DNA from: Yanshouia hominis
Lineage (GTDB): Bacteria; Bacillota; Clostridia; Oscillospirales; Ruminococcaceae
DNA: 64,000 nucleotides
Reading direction: 5' to 3'
Assembly (NCBI GenBank): GCA_014385025.1
Contig: JACRTB010000015.1
Location: 1 to 64,000, forward strand
How positions within the stretch are numbered: position 1 is the stretch's first letter; every line of letters starts with the position of its first letter. This document shows, one piece after another, positions 34,743-42,354 of the stretch. Below the pieces are notes generated by a model. It made no database searches. It was not told the DNA's origin and saw nothing but the letters and a program-made list of their open reading frames with translations. The position numbers and the translations under genes were made by a program.

Positions 34743-35243
34743 TCGGCCAAGCGCCTCGCCGCGCGCCTGTACCGCATCCCGAAACATCTCCTTCAGGCGG
34801 CTGCGCCGTTCGCGCGGCGGGAGGGCTGCGCCGCCCAAAAGCTCCAGCGAGCGGTGCAAAATCCGGCGCATCGTTTCCTCGTCGTAGCGCCCGATCTTCT
34901 TCCAGCGGCCCTGCGCATACCGCAAAGTGTATTCCCGCGCAAAAAAGCGGGCGGCCGGCTCAAGCTCGGCGCTCGTCATCTTCCCTTTCGACGCCCAGAT
35001 TCGATCAAGCAGGCGGCGGCGCGCCCCGTCAAACTCCTCTTCCGCGACGGGGCACAGTTCGTCGAGCCTTTCCCAGAAGTCGTTTTCGGTCAGCTCCGCG
35101 GGCTCGTCCGCCAGATTCAGCAGCCGTCCGCTTTTGGTCACGCGGTAGAGGCGTTCCGGCTCGCTGCCAAAGCAGAAGCAGCCGCCGGGACGAATTCCCT
35201 TGAGTCTGAGGTATTGCAGAGTTCCGGCGTTCTCCCGCGCCAT
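34725..35243 (-). CDS. Hypothetical protein (172 aa)
   Basis: A 172-residue, probably cytosolic protein. The N-terminal third has a compact beta pattern with RLKGIRPGGCFCFG and ERLYRVTKSGRLLNLADEP. The rest is helical and rich in Arg and Glu (DFWERLDELCPVAEEEFDGARRRLLDRIW, cut here before its end). I chose the ATG at 35243, eight bases after AAGGGGG. Starts further upstream have no such site. Codon use and composition match neighbouring genes better than the overlapping plus-strand frame. I do not recognise the family. Its 3' end lies in a repeat. Confidence 0.6.
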   Translation of the reverse strand: MARENAGTLQYLRLKGIRPGGCFCFGSEPERLYRVTKSGRLLNLADEPAELTENDFWERLDELCPVAEEEFDGARRRLLDRIWASKGKMTSAELEPAARFFAREYTLRYAQGRWKKIGRYDEETMRRILHRSLELLGGAALPPRERRSRLKEMFRDAVQARGEALGRRTKGG

Positions 35244-35407
35244 GCCCATGTCCCCCTTGTTTTTTCCCATTTTCAAAAAGCCTGAGGCTGCCAAGATTAT
35301 CCAGAAGCAGGCGGCCGCCCGGCGGATTTTCCTGACCGCCGCATAAGATTGAAACGGACCGGCCGCTCCGGCGAATCCTCTCCGGTCCGTCTGTAAGGAG
35401 GTTTCCC

Positions 35408-36355
35408 ATGCGCCCTTATGCCCTGATTGACCTTCACTGCGACACCCTGACCGACTGCAAATACGCCGCCGGGAACCCCGATACCCTCGACGACCCCAAA
35501 CGGGTGCTCTCCCTCTCAGCGATTCCCCGCGATGTCCGCTGGGCCCAATTTTTTGCGATTTTCATCCCCGATGAACAGCGGGGCCGGGCGGCAATCGACT
35601 ATTTCGACCAAAACCGCCGAAACTTCGACCGTCAGATGAAACGGTTTTCCGACCGGGTGTCCCCCTGCCGCAGCCTCGGGGACATGGAGGCCGCCTTCGC
35701 CCAAAGCAAAACCGCCGCCTTTCTCACCGTTGAAAACGGCTCGGCCCTGGCGGGGGATCTCTCCCGTGTACGGGTGCTGGCCGAGGCGGGAGTCTGTGCG
35801 GTCACCCTGGTCTGGAATGGTGAAAACGAAATCGGCTCCGGGCACAGCACCGGCCATGGGCTTTCAGCGTTTGGACGCGCCGTCATCCCCGAAATGGAAC
35901 GGTGCGGCATCCTTGTGGACGTCTCGCACCTCAACGATCCGGGCTTTGAGGACCTGCTCGAAGTCGCGCAAAAGCCGTTCCTTGCCACTCATTCCAACGC
36001 CCGGGCCGTCGCCGGACACCGGCGCAATCTGACCGATGAGATGATCCGCGAGATGGTGCGCCGCGGCTGCCTGATCGGCCTCAACTATTTTGTCAGCTTC
36101 CTGCGGGACGGCGGGGAGGTTACAAGTCTGGATGACCTTTACCGCCACATCGTCCACTTTTTGGAGCTGGGAGCGTCAAAGAACCTCGCGCTCGGTTCGG
36201 ATTTCGACGGCGCGGCGCTGCCCGACTGCCTCAACACGCCCCAAAAAGCCGCTGAAGCCTACGGCTATCTGCTTGCCCGCGGAATTGGGCGGGAACAGGC
36301 CGACGGCATCTTCTATCAAAACGCCCGGCGTTTCTTTGCAGAAAATCTGGCGTAG
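35408..36355 (+). CDS. Membrane dipeptidase-like metallopeptidase (peptidase family M19)
   Basis: A 315-residue TIM-barrel dipeptidase of the renal dipeptidase family, without signal peptide and so cytoplasmic. Metal ligands are visible: HCD at residues 10-12, the bridging Glu in FLTVENGSAL, His in DVSHLND, His in ATHSNARAV, and Asp in LGSDFDGAA. It probably cleaves dipeptides, possibly including D-amino acid or cell-wall peptides. The ATG at 35408 follows TAAGGAGG. It is monocistronic and ends in a strong terminator. Confidence 0.92.
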   Translation: MRPYALIDLHCDTLTDCKYAAGNPDTLDDPKRVLSLSAIPRDVRWAQFFAIFIPDEQRGRAAIDYFDQNRRNFDRQMKRFSDRVSPCRSLGDMEAAFAQSKTAAFLTVENGSALAGDLSRVRVLAEAGVCAVTLVWNGENEIGSGHSTGHGLSAFGRAVIPEMERCGILVDVSHLNDPGFEDLLEVAQKPFLATHSNARAVAGHRRNLTDEMIREMVRRGCLIGLNYFVSFLRDGGEVTSLDDLYRHIVHFLELGASKNLALGSDFDGAALPDCLNTPQKAAEAYGYLLARGIGREQADGIFYQNARRFFAENLA

Positions 36356-36370
36356 CCCCTTGCGTTCCAA

Positions 36371-36411
36371 AGCAGGCCCGGGATGGCGGAACATCCCGGG
36401 CCTGCTTTTTC
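36371..36411 (+). terminator. Terminator of the dipeptidase gene
   Basis: A 14-bp perfect stem (36371-36384 with 36393-36406) runs into TTTTT. The remaining gap to 36632 is repeat-free and shows no gene. Confidence 0.9.
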
Positions 36412-36632
36412 TTGGGCAGGGAAAACGCCGGTCCCTCTCGCCCCCGCAAAACGGCTTTCGCTTCGGGCGCAGGGCGACGGCGGGACCTCGATGATAAAAA
36501 GAGGTCGTCGGACCGGCAGCAGTCCGCTTACGGGATCAGGGCAGGTGAAATAAAATATATATTCCGAAACACGCCGCCGGCGGGCCTGGCAGTGCCCGCG
36601 CAGGCGCCGGTTCAGCCGGAGGCTGGGCCGGC

Positions 36633-37418
36633 TCAGGCGGTGAAGCGAACCGCGTTATAGAGACAGATGCCGACGATCACCAGCATCAGCCCGATGAAAA
36701 GACGGGTAACCTGTTCCCCGCTCAGGCGCCGGTTCAGCACCCTGCCGCCCATGCCGCCGAGCATTCCTCCCGCCACCATGACAGCCATCCAAGGAAGCTG
36801 AAACTCCGGCACCGTCCCGGTGGCCAGCGTTGCCGCGAGGCTCGCCGCCTGCGAAAAAAGGATGGTATAGAGCGAGTTCTGCGCCGCCGTCTTGGTTTCC
36901 ATCGAAAAAAAGTAATGGAGCACCGGCAGGTTGATCGGCCCTCCGCCAATCCCGAGAAAGCTCGACAGAATTCCCAATATTGTCCCGATTCCGGCTGCCG
37001 GGGCCGCTCCGTTCAGCTGATGGGGACGGATTCGCGCCCGGTTGACGGTGTAGAGCAGCGCCCCCAGCGTCACAACGGCCAGTGCCGCCGACTGAACCGT
37101 TCCGACAAAATCCGGATTGGAGGAGCTGTTTTTCACCAGTGTGAAAAGCTGTTTGCCGATCACGCCGCCCACCGCCGCTCCGATGGCAAGGGGGGTGGCG
37201 GTGCGGTATTCAATCTCGCTTTCTCCCGCCAGCACCGTTTTCCCAATCGAATAGGCCGACATTGCCAGCACCGTGCAGCCTGAAAGAAAGCTGATGGTCG
37301 AGACGCTTGCAAAGCCGAACGCGTCGAGCACCGGCTTCATAATCACGCCTCCGCCGATGCCGCAGACCGCCCCCACGACCGATGCCGCAAAACACACCAG
37401 AAAAATCAAGCCTAACAT
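36633..37418 (-). CDS. TauE/SafE-family sulfite/organosulfur exporter-like permease
   Basis: A 261-residue membrane protein with about eight hydrophobic segments and the family's duplicated motif. The first copy is VGAVCGIGGGVIMKPVLDAFG near the N-terminus, and the second is LGILSSFLGIGGGPINLPVL in the middle. Family members move sulfite, sulfoacetate or other small sulfur or carbon acids. I chose the ATG at 37418; a TTG three codons earlier sits closer to AAAGGA. A large upstream frame extension is not credible. It is divergent from the yjdF unit. Confidence 0.85.
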   Translation of the reverse strand: MLGLIFLVCFAASVVGAVCGIGGGVIMKPVLDAFGFASVSTISFLSGCTVLAMSAYSIGKTVLAGESEIEYRTATPLAIGAAVGGVIGKQLFTLVKNSSSNPDFVGTVQSAALAVVTLGALLYTVNRARIRPHQLNGAAPAAGIGTILGILSSFLGIGGGPINLPVLHYFFSMETKTAAQNSLYTILFSQAASLAATLATGTVPEFQLPWMAVMVAGGMLGGMGGRVLNRRLSGEQVTRLFIGLMLVIVGICLYNAVRFTA

Positions 37419-37512
37419 TTCCGACAACAAATCCTTTCCTCCCCCGCGGCCGGCGGGGTTTACGTCATTCTGACAATTAACGATAACACAACCGGCGGCG
37501 GGATGCAAGCAT

Positions 37513-37720
37513 CCGCTCGCCTTTGGCCCTGATTGCCCGCGCGACCGCGGCAATCTTGGACGGGTAAACCGGATGGGTGAGCCCGCACCGGTTAAAAACC
37601 GGGCCGTCGTGCAACCAGCGGGACCGAGGAAGGCGCATCCTTCGCAAACAGGGGCATCGCACACTGCAATCCCGATGAAGCACGCAGAAAAGCGCCGCTT
37701 GCCTTTGGCCCTGATTTGCC
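37513..37720. repeat. 26-bp direct repeat, 182 bp apart, upstream of yjdF
   Basis: CCGCTCGCCTTTGGCCCTG at 37513 and CCGCTTGCCTTTGGCCCTG at 37695 begin two 26-bp near-identical copies. The second contains the -35 of the yjdF promoter. In the first the hexamer is CGCCT-like and has no -10 at the right distance. Confidence 0.6.
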
Positions 37721-37727
37721 TTACAAT
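37699..37727 (+). promoter_or_regulatory. Promoter of the yjdF unit
   Basis: -35 TTGCCT (37699-37704), 17-bp spacer and -10 TACAAT (37722-37727). Transcription would begin at the first base of the closing helix of the riboswitch candidate. Confidence 0.75.
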
Positions 37728-37732
37728 AAAAC

Positions 37733-37820
37733 CGCAGAGATAAAAACACTGCCCGGTTGGTAGTCCGGGCGCGGTGGCCCGCCGTCAGTAACCTGCCTCC
37801 TTGGTTGTCCGATTTCTGCG
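37733..37820 (+). promoter_or_regulatory. Candidate yjdF riboswitch
   Basis: An 88-nt leader is closed by CGCAGA (37733-37738) with TCTGCG (37815-37820). Inside are a strong hairpin (GCCCGG...CCGGGC, about 37751-37770) and a GCGG/CCGC helix. It ends just before the AAGGAGG ribosome binding site of a YjdF-family gene, where the known yjdF riboswitch resides. That riboswitch responds to azaaromatic compounds. The call rests on position and fold. I did not match it base by base to the covariance model. Confidence 0.6.
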
Positions 37821-37844
37821 AGAGAGTGTAAGGAGGAATTGTCG

Positions 37845-38267
37845 ATGGAGCAAACCACAGCAAAGCTGACCGTGTTTTTCGACCCGCCCTTCTGGGCGGG
37901 ACTCTACGAGAGGGAGCAGCGGGGCGGTTATGAGGCCTGCCGGATTCTCTTCGGCGCCGAGCCGAAGGACTATGAGGTCTATGACTATCTGCTGAAAAAT
38001 TACGGAAAGCTCCGGTTCAGCCCGGCAATCGAGGCCGGACGCCGCCGCGGAGAGGGCATAAACCCCAAGCGGCTACAGCGGGAAATCCGCCGGCAGCTGC
38101 AAAGCGAAGCCCCCGTCGGAACCAGGGCACAGCGGGCGCTCTCCCTTCAGCGGGAGCAGTCCAGGCAGGAGCGGAAAACCCGCTCCCGCGCCCTGCGGGA
38201 AGAGGAACGCGCCCTGCGGTTCGAACAGCGGCAGGAAAAGCGCCGGCAAAAGCATAACGGGCATTAA
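37845..38267 (+). CDS. yjdF: YjdF-family protein (DUF2992)
   Basis: A 140-residue cytoplasmic protein of the YjdF/DUF2992 family. The family part is KLTVFFDPPFWAGLYE, GYEACRILFGAEPKDYEVYDY and LRFSPAIEA. The second half is a highly charged Arg/Glu/Gln helix (RQERKTRSRALREEERALRF), which would suit nucleic-acid binding. Molecular function is unknown as far as I know; many family members are controlled by the yjdF riboswitch. The ATG at 37845 lies 8 nt after AAGGAGG, and the TTG two codons before is less likely. Confidence 0.88.
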   Translation: MEQTTAKLTVFFDPPFWAGLYEREQRGGYEACRILFGAEPKDYEVYDYLLKNYGKLRFSPAIEAGRRRGEGINPKRLQREIRRQLQSEAPVGTRAQRALSLQREQSRQERKTRSRALREEERALRFEQRQEKRRQKHNGH

Positions 38268-38311
38268 AGGCGGGCGCCGCAAAGCATCGATGCTTTGCGG
38301 CGCCCGCCTTT
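38268..38311. terminator. Bidirectional terminator after yjdF
   Basis: A near-perfect 42-bp palindrome (GGCGGGCGCCGCAAAGCAT and complement) begins right after the stop codon and runs into CTTTC. It separates yjdF from the convergent seven-gene operon. Confidence 0.8.
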
Positions 38312-38341
38312 CTCCCTTTTGCGAATCGCCAGGCCCGGCGG

Positions 38342-39211
38342 CTATTGCAGCGTGACCAGCACCAGCTCCGGACGGTTGTTCACCCGCGGAACCGGACTGT
38401 CGTTGCCAAGGCCCCGGCTGACCACCAGCGCGGGATTCCAGCCGTGCATTCCGGCGGTGTAGCGCGGAAAAAGCCCCTGACCCGGCGCATAGACTCCGAA
38501 ACGTCCGGCCCGAAACTGCCCGCCATGGGCATGACCGGCCAGCATCAGGTCAAAATGAAAATTCCGGTAGGAGAGACGGCCGATTCCGGCGAAAAGCTCC
38601 GGGAAGTGGGAGAGAACAATTCGTACTCCGCCGCAGTCGGCAAGGTCGGAGAGCGCCGCGGTGCGGTCCGCGTGGCGCATTGTGCCGAGAAATTCCCGCA
38701 GGTAATCGACGCGGGAGACGGCCAGCCCCTCCGAAAGCCCGAGAATATGCAGCGGAGTCCCCTTGATCTCGCCGTCGAACCGCTCGTTCTCCAGCACAAT
38801 CACTCCGACGCTGCGAAAGCCCTGAGAAATTTCCTCCCAGCGGCCGGAGCGCAGCTCATGGTTGCCCGGAATCAGAAAAACCGGCGCAATCTGGCAGAGC
38901 ACCCGCAGCAGCCGGGCGGTGGGCAGCAGATTTTTGCAGTCGGCGCTCACCGTATCGCCGGTCATTACAATCAAATCGGGGGAGATCACCCGGGCCATAT
39001 CGGCCAGATCCCGGCCGCCCTTGCCGAACATTCTGCCATGCAGGTCGGCCACCTGCAGCAACCTGATCGGCTCGGGCAGGGGCAGCGGCCCCACGGTCAG
39101 ATGATAGCAGGTGCAGCCAAAGCTCCGGTTGCGGCGGTATTCCCGGGCGGCGAACGCCGCCAGACCGAGAGCGGCGGCGCCCCCGGCGGCAGCGGTCAGC
39201 GTTTTGTTCAT
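38342..39211 (-). CDS. Metallophosphoesterase
   Basis: A 289-residue calcineurin-like phosphoesterase with an N-terminal membrane anchor (about residues 5-22, AAAGGAAALGLAAFAA). Metal-binding motifs are VADLHGR, MTGDTV, IPGNHELR, LSHFPE and AGHAHGGQ, in the usual order. It resembles YkuE-type enzymes that act on membrane-linked substrates such as UDP-sugar lipids. The substrate is uncertain. It is last in the seven-gene leftward operon, and its start overlaps the RlmA stop by 4 bp (ATGA). Confidence 0.88.
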   Translation of the reverse strand: MNKTLTAAAGGAAALGLAAFAAREYRRNRSFGCTCYHLTVGPLPLPEPIRLLQVADLHGRMFGKGGRDLADMARVISPDLIVMTGDTVSADCKNLLPTARLLRVLCQIAPVFLIPGNHELRSGRWEEISQGFRSVGVIVLENERFDGEIKGTPLHILGLSEGLAVSRVDYLREFLGTMRHADRTAALSDLADCGGVRIVLSHFPELFAGIGRLSYRNFHFDLMLAGHAHGGQFRAGRFGVYAPGQGLFPRYTAGMHGWNPALVVSRGLGNDSPVPRVNNRPELVLVTLQ

Positions 39212-40056
39212 TCTGATTCCTCCGTTCTGCGATAGAGCAGCAGGTCGAAGCCCAGCTCGGTAAAGAGGCTGTCCAGCCCGCCGAGCCGCTTTGCCCCATC
39301 CGCAGGGGTTTTCCAGTAATAGGGGGTCATCGCAAAGAGATCGTGGATCGCTTCCTGTCCCCGGATGACGGCGGTGGTCCGCACCGGGACCCGCCGCTCC
39401 AAAACGAAGCCGGGATATGCGGTATCCCTCGTCTCATTTTCATAGGGGTGCTCGTAGAGCACCTCCTTGAGGCCGAAGAGATGGCGCGGCCCCGCCACCG
39501 CGAGCAGCAGCGCTCCGCCGGGGCGCACCACCCGCGCAAACTCCCCGGGCACAATCGGGGAAAAGATGGCCATCAGCAGATCGGCGGCGGCGTCCGCCGC
39601 CGGGATGGAAAAGCAGCTCGCCACCGAAAGCTCAAGCCGCGGGTAGCGCTTTGCCGCGGCGGCCACCGCCAGCTTGGAGATGTCGAAGCCGCAGACCAGC
39701 GCCTCCGCTTCGGGCGGCAGGGCGCGGCGCACCGCGTCGGTGTAATAGCCCTCGCCGCAGCCCGCGTCCAGAACGACCGGCCGTTTCCTGCCCGCGCATG
39801 CCTGCGCGGCGATCCGCGCCGCCGCCTCCTGAAACGGGGCGTAGCAGCCGGTGTCAAGAAAGCGGCGGCGCGCCGCCACCATCTCTTTGCTGTCGCCGGG
39901 CAGCTTCGCGCGCATCCGGTTGGACGGCAGCAGATGGACATAGCCCTGCGAGGCAATGTCGAAGCTGTGTCCCGCCTCGCAGCAAAGCGCGTTTTCCCGG
40001 CGGCGCAGCGCCCGGCTGCAAATCGGGCAGCGGAAAACCGACCTTCCCTGCCTCAT
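39208..40056 (-). CDS. rlmA: 23S rRNA (guanine-N1)-methyltransferase, RlmA family
   Basis: A 282-residue SAM-dependent methyltransferase acting on G745 or G748 of 23S rRNA. The N-terminal zinc site is Cys 10, Cys 13, Cys 26 and His 30 (CPIC, CEAGHSFD). The family segment ASQGYVHLLPSNR follows, then the SAM motif LDAGCGEGYYT and DISKLAVAAAAKRYP. RlmA(I) versus RlmA(II) cannot be separated here. Both of its ends overlap neighbours by 4 bp, so it is translationally coupled within the operon. Confidence 0.9.
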   Translation of the reverse strand: MRQGRSVFRCPICSRALRRRENALCCEAGHSFDIASQGYVHLLPSNRMRAKLPGDSKEMVAARRRFLDTGCYAPFQEAAARIAAQACAGRKRPVVLDAGCGEGYYTDAVRRALPPEAEALVCGFDISKLAVAAAAKRYPRLELSVASCFSIPAADAAADLLMAIFSPIVPGEFARVVRPGGALLLAVAGPRHLFGLKEVLYEHPYENETRDTAYPGFVLERRVPVRTTAVIRGQEAIHDLFAMTPYYWKTPADGAKRLGGLDSLFTELGFDLLLYRRTEESE

Positions 40057-40616
40057 TTGAGCAGCGTCCTGGAGCAGCCGAAATTCCCCAAAAGCTTCCC
40101 CTGTTCAAAATACTGGCTGTTGGCGTACCCCACCAGCCCGGAGCGGTCAAAGCAGATCCGGCCGTCCTCGTTGACCAGCGCCGGGGCCGCATGAACGGCG
40201 AGCACGTCGGCGATGAACATATCGTGGCTGCCCAGGTGAAGCGTCTCACAGGTTCTGCACTCGATCGAAACCGAGGCCTCGGCCACGAGGGGGGCACGAA
40301 CCTCCCGCGCGGGCAGGGCGGTCAGTCCGCAGACCGCGAATTTATCGACGTCACGCCCCGAATGGGTGCCGCAGTAATCCAGAGCGCCGAGCATCGGCGT
40401 TTCCAGCAGGTTGATCACAAACTCCCCCGATCCGGCGATGACCGGGTGGGAATTACGGACCGGTTGCACCGAGATATACATCCGGAAGGGGTCGGAATTG
40501 ACAATGCCCGTCCATGCGACGGTCAGCGCCAGCGGCCGCTCCACCGTCCCGCAGGAGACGAGGGCCGCGGGCAGCGGCGCGAGCGGAAATCCGCCCTTGA
40601 CAAGAATCTTTTCCAC
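40053..40616 (-). CDS. Flavin reductase-like domain protein (first paralogue)
   Basis: A 187-residue FMN-binding split-barrel protein of the flavin reductase/flavoredoxin family. It shows PLAPLPAALVSCGT at the start, LALTVAWTGIVNSDPFRMYISVQP for FMN phosphate contacts, and DYCGTHSGRDVDKF and GSHDMFIADVLAV further on. It is clearly homologous to the next gene upstream. The GTG at 40616 is preceded by AAAGGAGG. Its stop overlaps the rlmA start. The physiological electron acceptor is unknown. Confidence 0.88.
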   Translation of the reverse strand: MEKILVKGGFPLAPLPAALVSCGTVERPLALTVAWTGIVNSDPFRMYISVQPVRNSHPVIAGSGEFVINLLETPMLGALDYCGTHSGRDVDKFAVCGLTALPAREVRAPLVAEASVSIECRTCETLHLGSHDMFIADVLAVHAAPALVNEDGRICFDRSGLVGYANSQYFEQGKLLGNFGCSRTLLK

Positions 40617-40660
40617 AGAAAATTCCTCCTTTTGCTGAAGGCCCGCCGGAAGACGGACCG

Positions 40661-41254
40661 TTATTTGTTCGGCGCGCGCCGCTTCGGGCGGGCCGGCTTT
40701 TTGCGGACGGTATGGCCGAAAGACCCGATCTGACGGCCCAGCTCATAATATCCGCCATGCGCGAAGGCGAGCAGTCCGGCGCGGTCGAGGCGCAGTCCGC
40801 CGTCCGGGCCGAGCAGAGATGGATCGACCGAAACGGCGACGATATCGGCCAGAAACATGTGATGGCTGCCCAGCTCAAGCTTCTGCCGCACCCGGCATTC
40901 GAGCGCAAGGGGGCTTTCGGCCAGAAGCGGCGCCGAAATCCGCGAGGCAGGCTCGGCGGTCAGCGAGCAGGCGGCAAATTTGTCGGTGTCCCGGCCCGAC
41001 TTCACTCCGCAGAAATCGACCGCCCGGGCAAGGGACACGGTGGGCAGGTTGATCGCAAATTCCTTCGACTGCTCGATGAGGGGGTAGGAAAACCGCTCGG
41101 GCCGCACCGAGATATAGGTCATCGGCGGCTGGGTATTGACGATGCCGGTCCAGGCGACGGTCAGGACATTGGGCCGCTCCAGCGTTCCGCAGGTGATCAG
41201 GGCGGGGGGAACCGGTCCCAAAAGGGTGCTCCCCTTCCAGCTTATCTTGCTCAT
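40661..41254 (-). CDS. Flavin reductase-like domain protein (second paralogue)
   Basis: A 197-residue FMN-binding split-barrel protein with the same landmarks as its neighbour (ALITCGTLERP, LTVAWTGIVNTQPPMTYISVRP, DFCGVKSGRDTDKFAACSL, GSHHMFLADIVAV). It carries an extra basic tail of about 12 residues. The two likely arose by tandem duplication and have diverged well beyond recent copies. Its start overlaps the stop of the FMN-reductase-like gene by 4 bp. Confidence 0.88.
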   Translation of the reverse strand: MSKISWKGSTLLGPVPPALITCGTLERPNVLTVAWTGIVNTQPPMTYISVRPERFSYPLIEQSKEFAINLPTVSLARAVDFCGVKSGRDTDKFAACSLTAEPASRISAPLLAESPLALECRVRQKLELGSHHMFLADIVAVSVDPSLLGPDGGLRLDRAGLLAFAHGGYYELGRQIGSFGHTVRKKPARPKRRAPNK

Positions 41255-42342
41255 GGCGTCTCCTTCGGTTGGGATTTCAGCAGCGCCGCGCGGATTCCGG
41301 CGGCAAAGGCGGAGATCCGCTCTTCGATGCCCGGCAGCCGCAGCGCCGTTCCGGCGTCGTTCGCCGTTTCAATGAGGGCGAAGCGCGCCGGCAGAAAAAA
41401 GGTTTTGTTCATGCACATGGCGGAAATGATCTGCCCGGCGACAATGTCTCCGCCCGAGTAGCCCGACACGACGATGCCGAACACCGCCTTGTCGTAGAAC
41501 CGCACCGCGCGGAACAGCGCCGTCAGCCGGTTGATGCAGGCCGTGAGATTGGCGGAAAGGGCGTCGTTGTAGTTCGGCGCCAGAAAGAGCACCGCGTCGG
41601 CCTGCCGCAGCGCGGGGTAGACCTCCTCGACCATCACTCCGCCGTAAAAACATCCGCCCCGCTCGCCGAAGTGCAGGCAGGCGGTGTAGGGGCATCCCGA
41701 ACAATCGGAAAGGGTGCCGTTGCGCAGCCCGACCTCGGTGACCGAAATGCCGCCGAGCAGGCCACGCACCCGCTCCCAGAGGGCCATTGTGTTGGAGGTA
41801 CTGTGGCTCGAGGCGTGCAGCGCCAGCAGCCGCGGACTCTCCCGGCGCGGGAACTCAAAAGCCTCCAGCCGGTCGGCGAGGTGGTGCGCGGCGCCTTGGT
41901 AGGCTTCGAAGAGGCCGGTTCCGGCGTTTTTGGCCTGTACGGTAAAGTTTGCAAGGCTGCCGGTGCCCTCCACCAGCGGCTGACCGACAAAGGCGCAACC
42001 CGCGAGGTTGGCGGCAAAGACCAGCTCCTTGGCGGCAGATTTGGTATACAGCTCTCCCGTCCCGTCGATGAGCACCGCCCCCACCGACCCTTCCAGACAG
42101 CCGGGGCATCCGCGCAGAAAGGCGAGCATCGCGCACCATTCGAGGTTCATCCCGCGCTCCCCCAGCGCGATGGCAAACAGAATCCGGCGGTTTCGAAGTC
42201 CGCCCGCGCCGCCCCAGACGGCGAGCGCCTGCGCGGTGCAGATTTCCTCGGTCGCGCGGCCATCGAGCGCGGCGCTGAGCACCGACGAAAGCCGGTCCCC
42301 CGGCATGGGCGCGGGACGGATCAGCAGAAGGGCTTCCCGCAT
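41251..42342 (-). CDS. NADPH-dependent FMN reductase/flavodoxin-like protein with an extra N-terminal domain
   Basis: A 363-residue protein in two parts. Residues 1-160 are an alpha/beta domain I cannot name (LLIRPAPMPGDRLSSVL, SVGAVLIDGTGELYTKSAAKEL, FVGQPLVEGTGSL). Residues of about 165-363 match the flavodoxin-fold FMN reductase/iron-sulfur flavoprotein group, with LALHASSHSTSNTMALW at the phosphate loop, a Cys cluster DCSGCPYTACLHFGERGGC, and DAVLFLAPNYNDALSANL. The cysteines could hold an iron-sulfur cluster, though their spacing differs from the classical compact motif. It lies between the dehydrogenase-like gene and the flavin reductases. Confidence 0.78.
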   Translation of the reverse strand: MREALLLIRPAPMPGDRLSSVLSAALDGRATEEICTAQALAVWGGAGGLRNRRILFAIALGERGMNLEWCAMLAFLRGCPGCLEGSVGAVLIDGTGELYTKSAAKELVFAANLAGCAFVGQPLVEGTGSLANFTVQAKNAGTGLFEAYQGAAHHLADRLEAFEFPRRESPRLLALHASSHSTSNTMALWERVRGLLGGISVTEVGLRNGTLSDCSGCPYTACLHFGERGGCFYGGVMVEEVYPALRQADAVLFLAPNYNDALSANLTACINRLTALFRAVRFYDKAVFGIVVSGYSGGDIVAGQIISAMCMNKTFFLPARFALIETANDAGTALRLPGIEERISAFAAGIRAALLKSQPKETP

Positions 42343-42354
42343 GCGAATCCCCCC

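Noticed and set aside
34494..35285. 263-residue plus-strand frame
   Set aside because: It overlaps the leftward 172-aa gene, has no ribosome binding site and shows low-complexity Ala/Arg/Pro composition.
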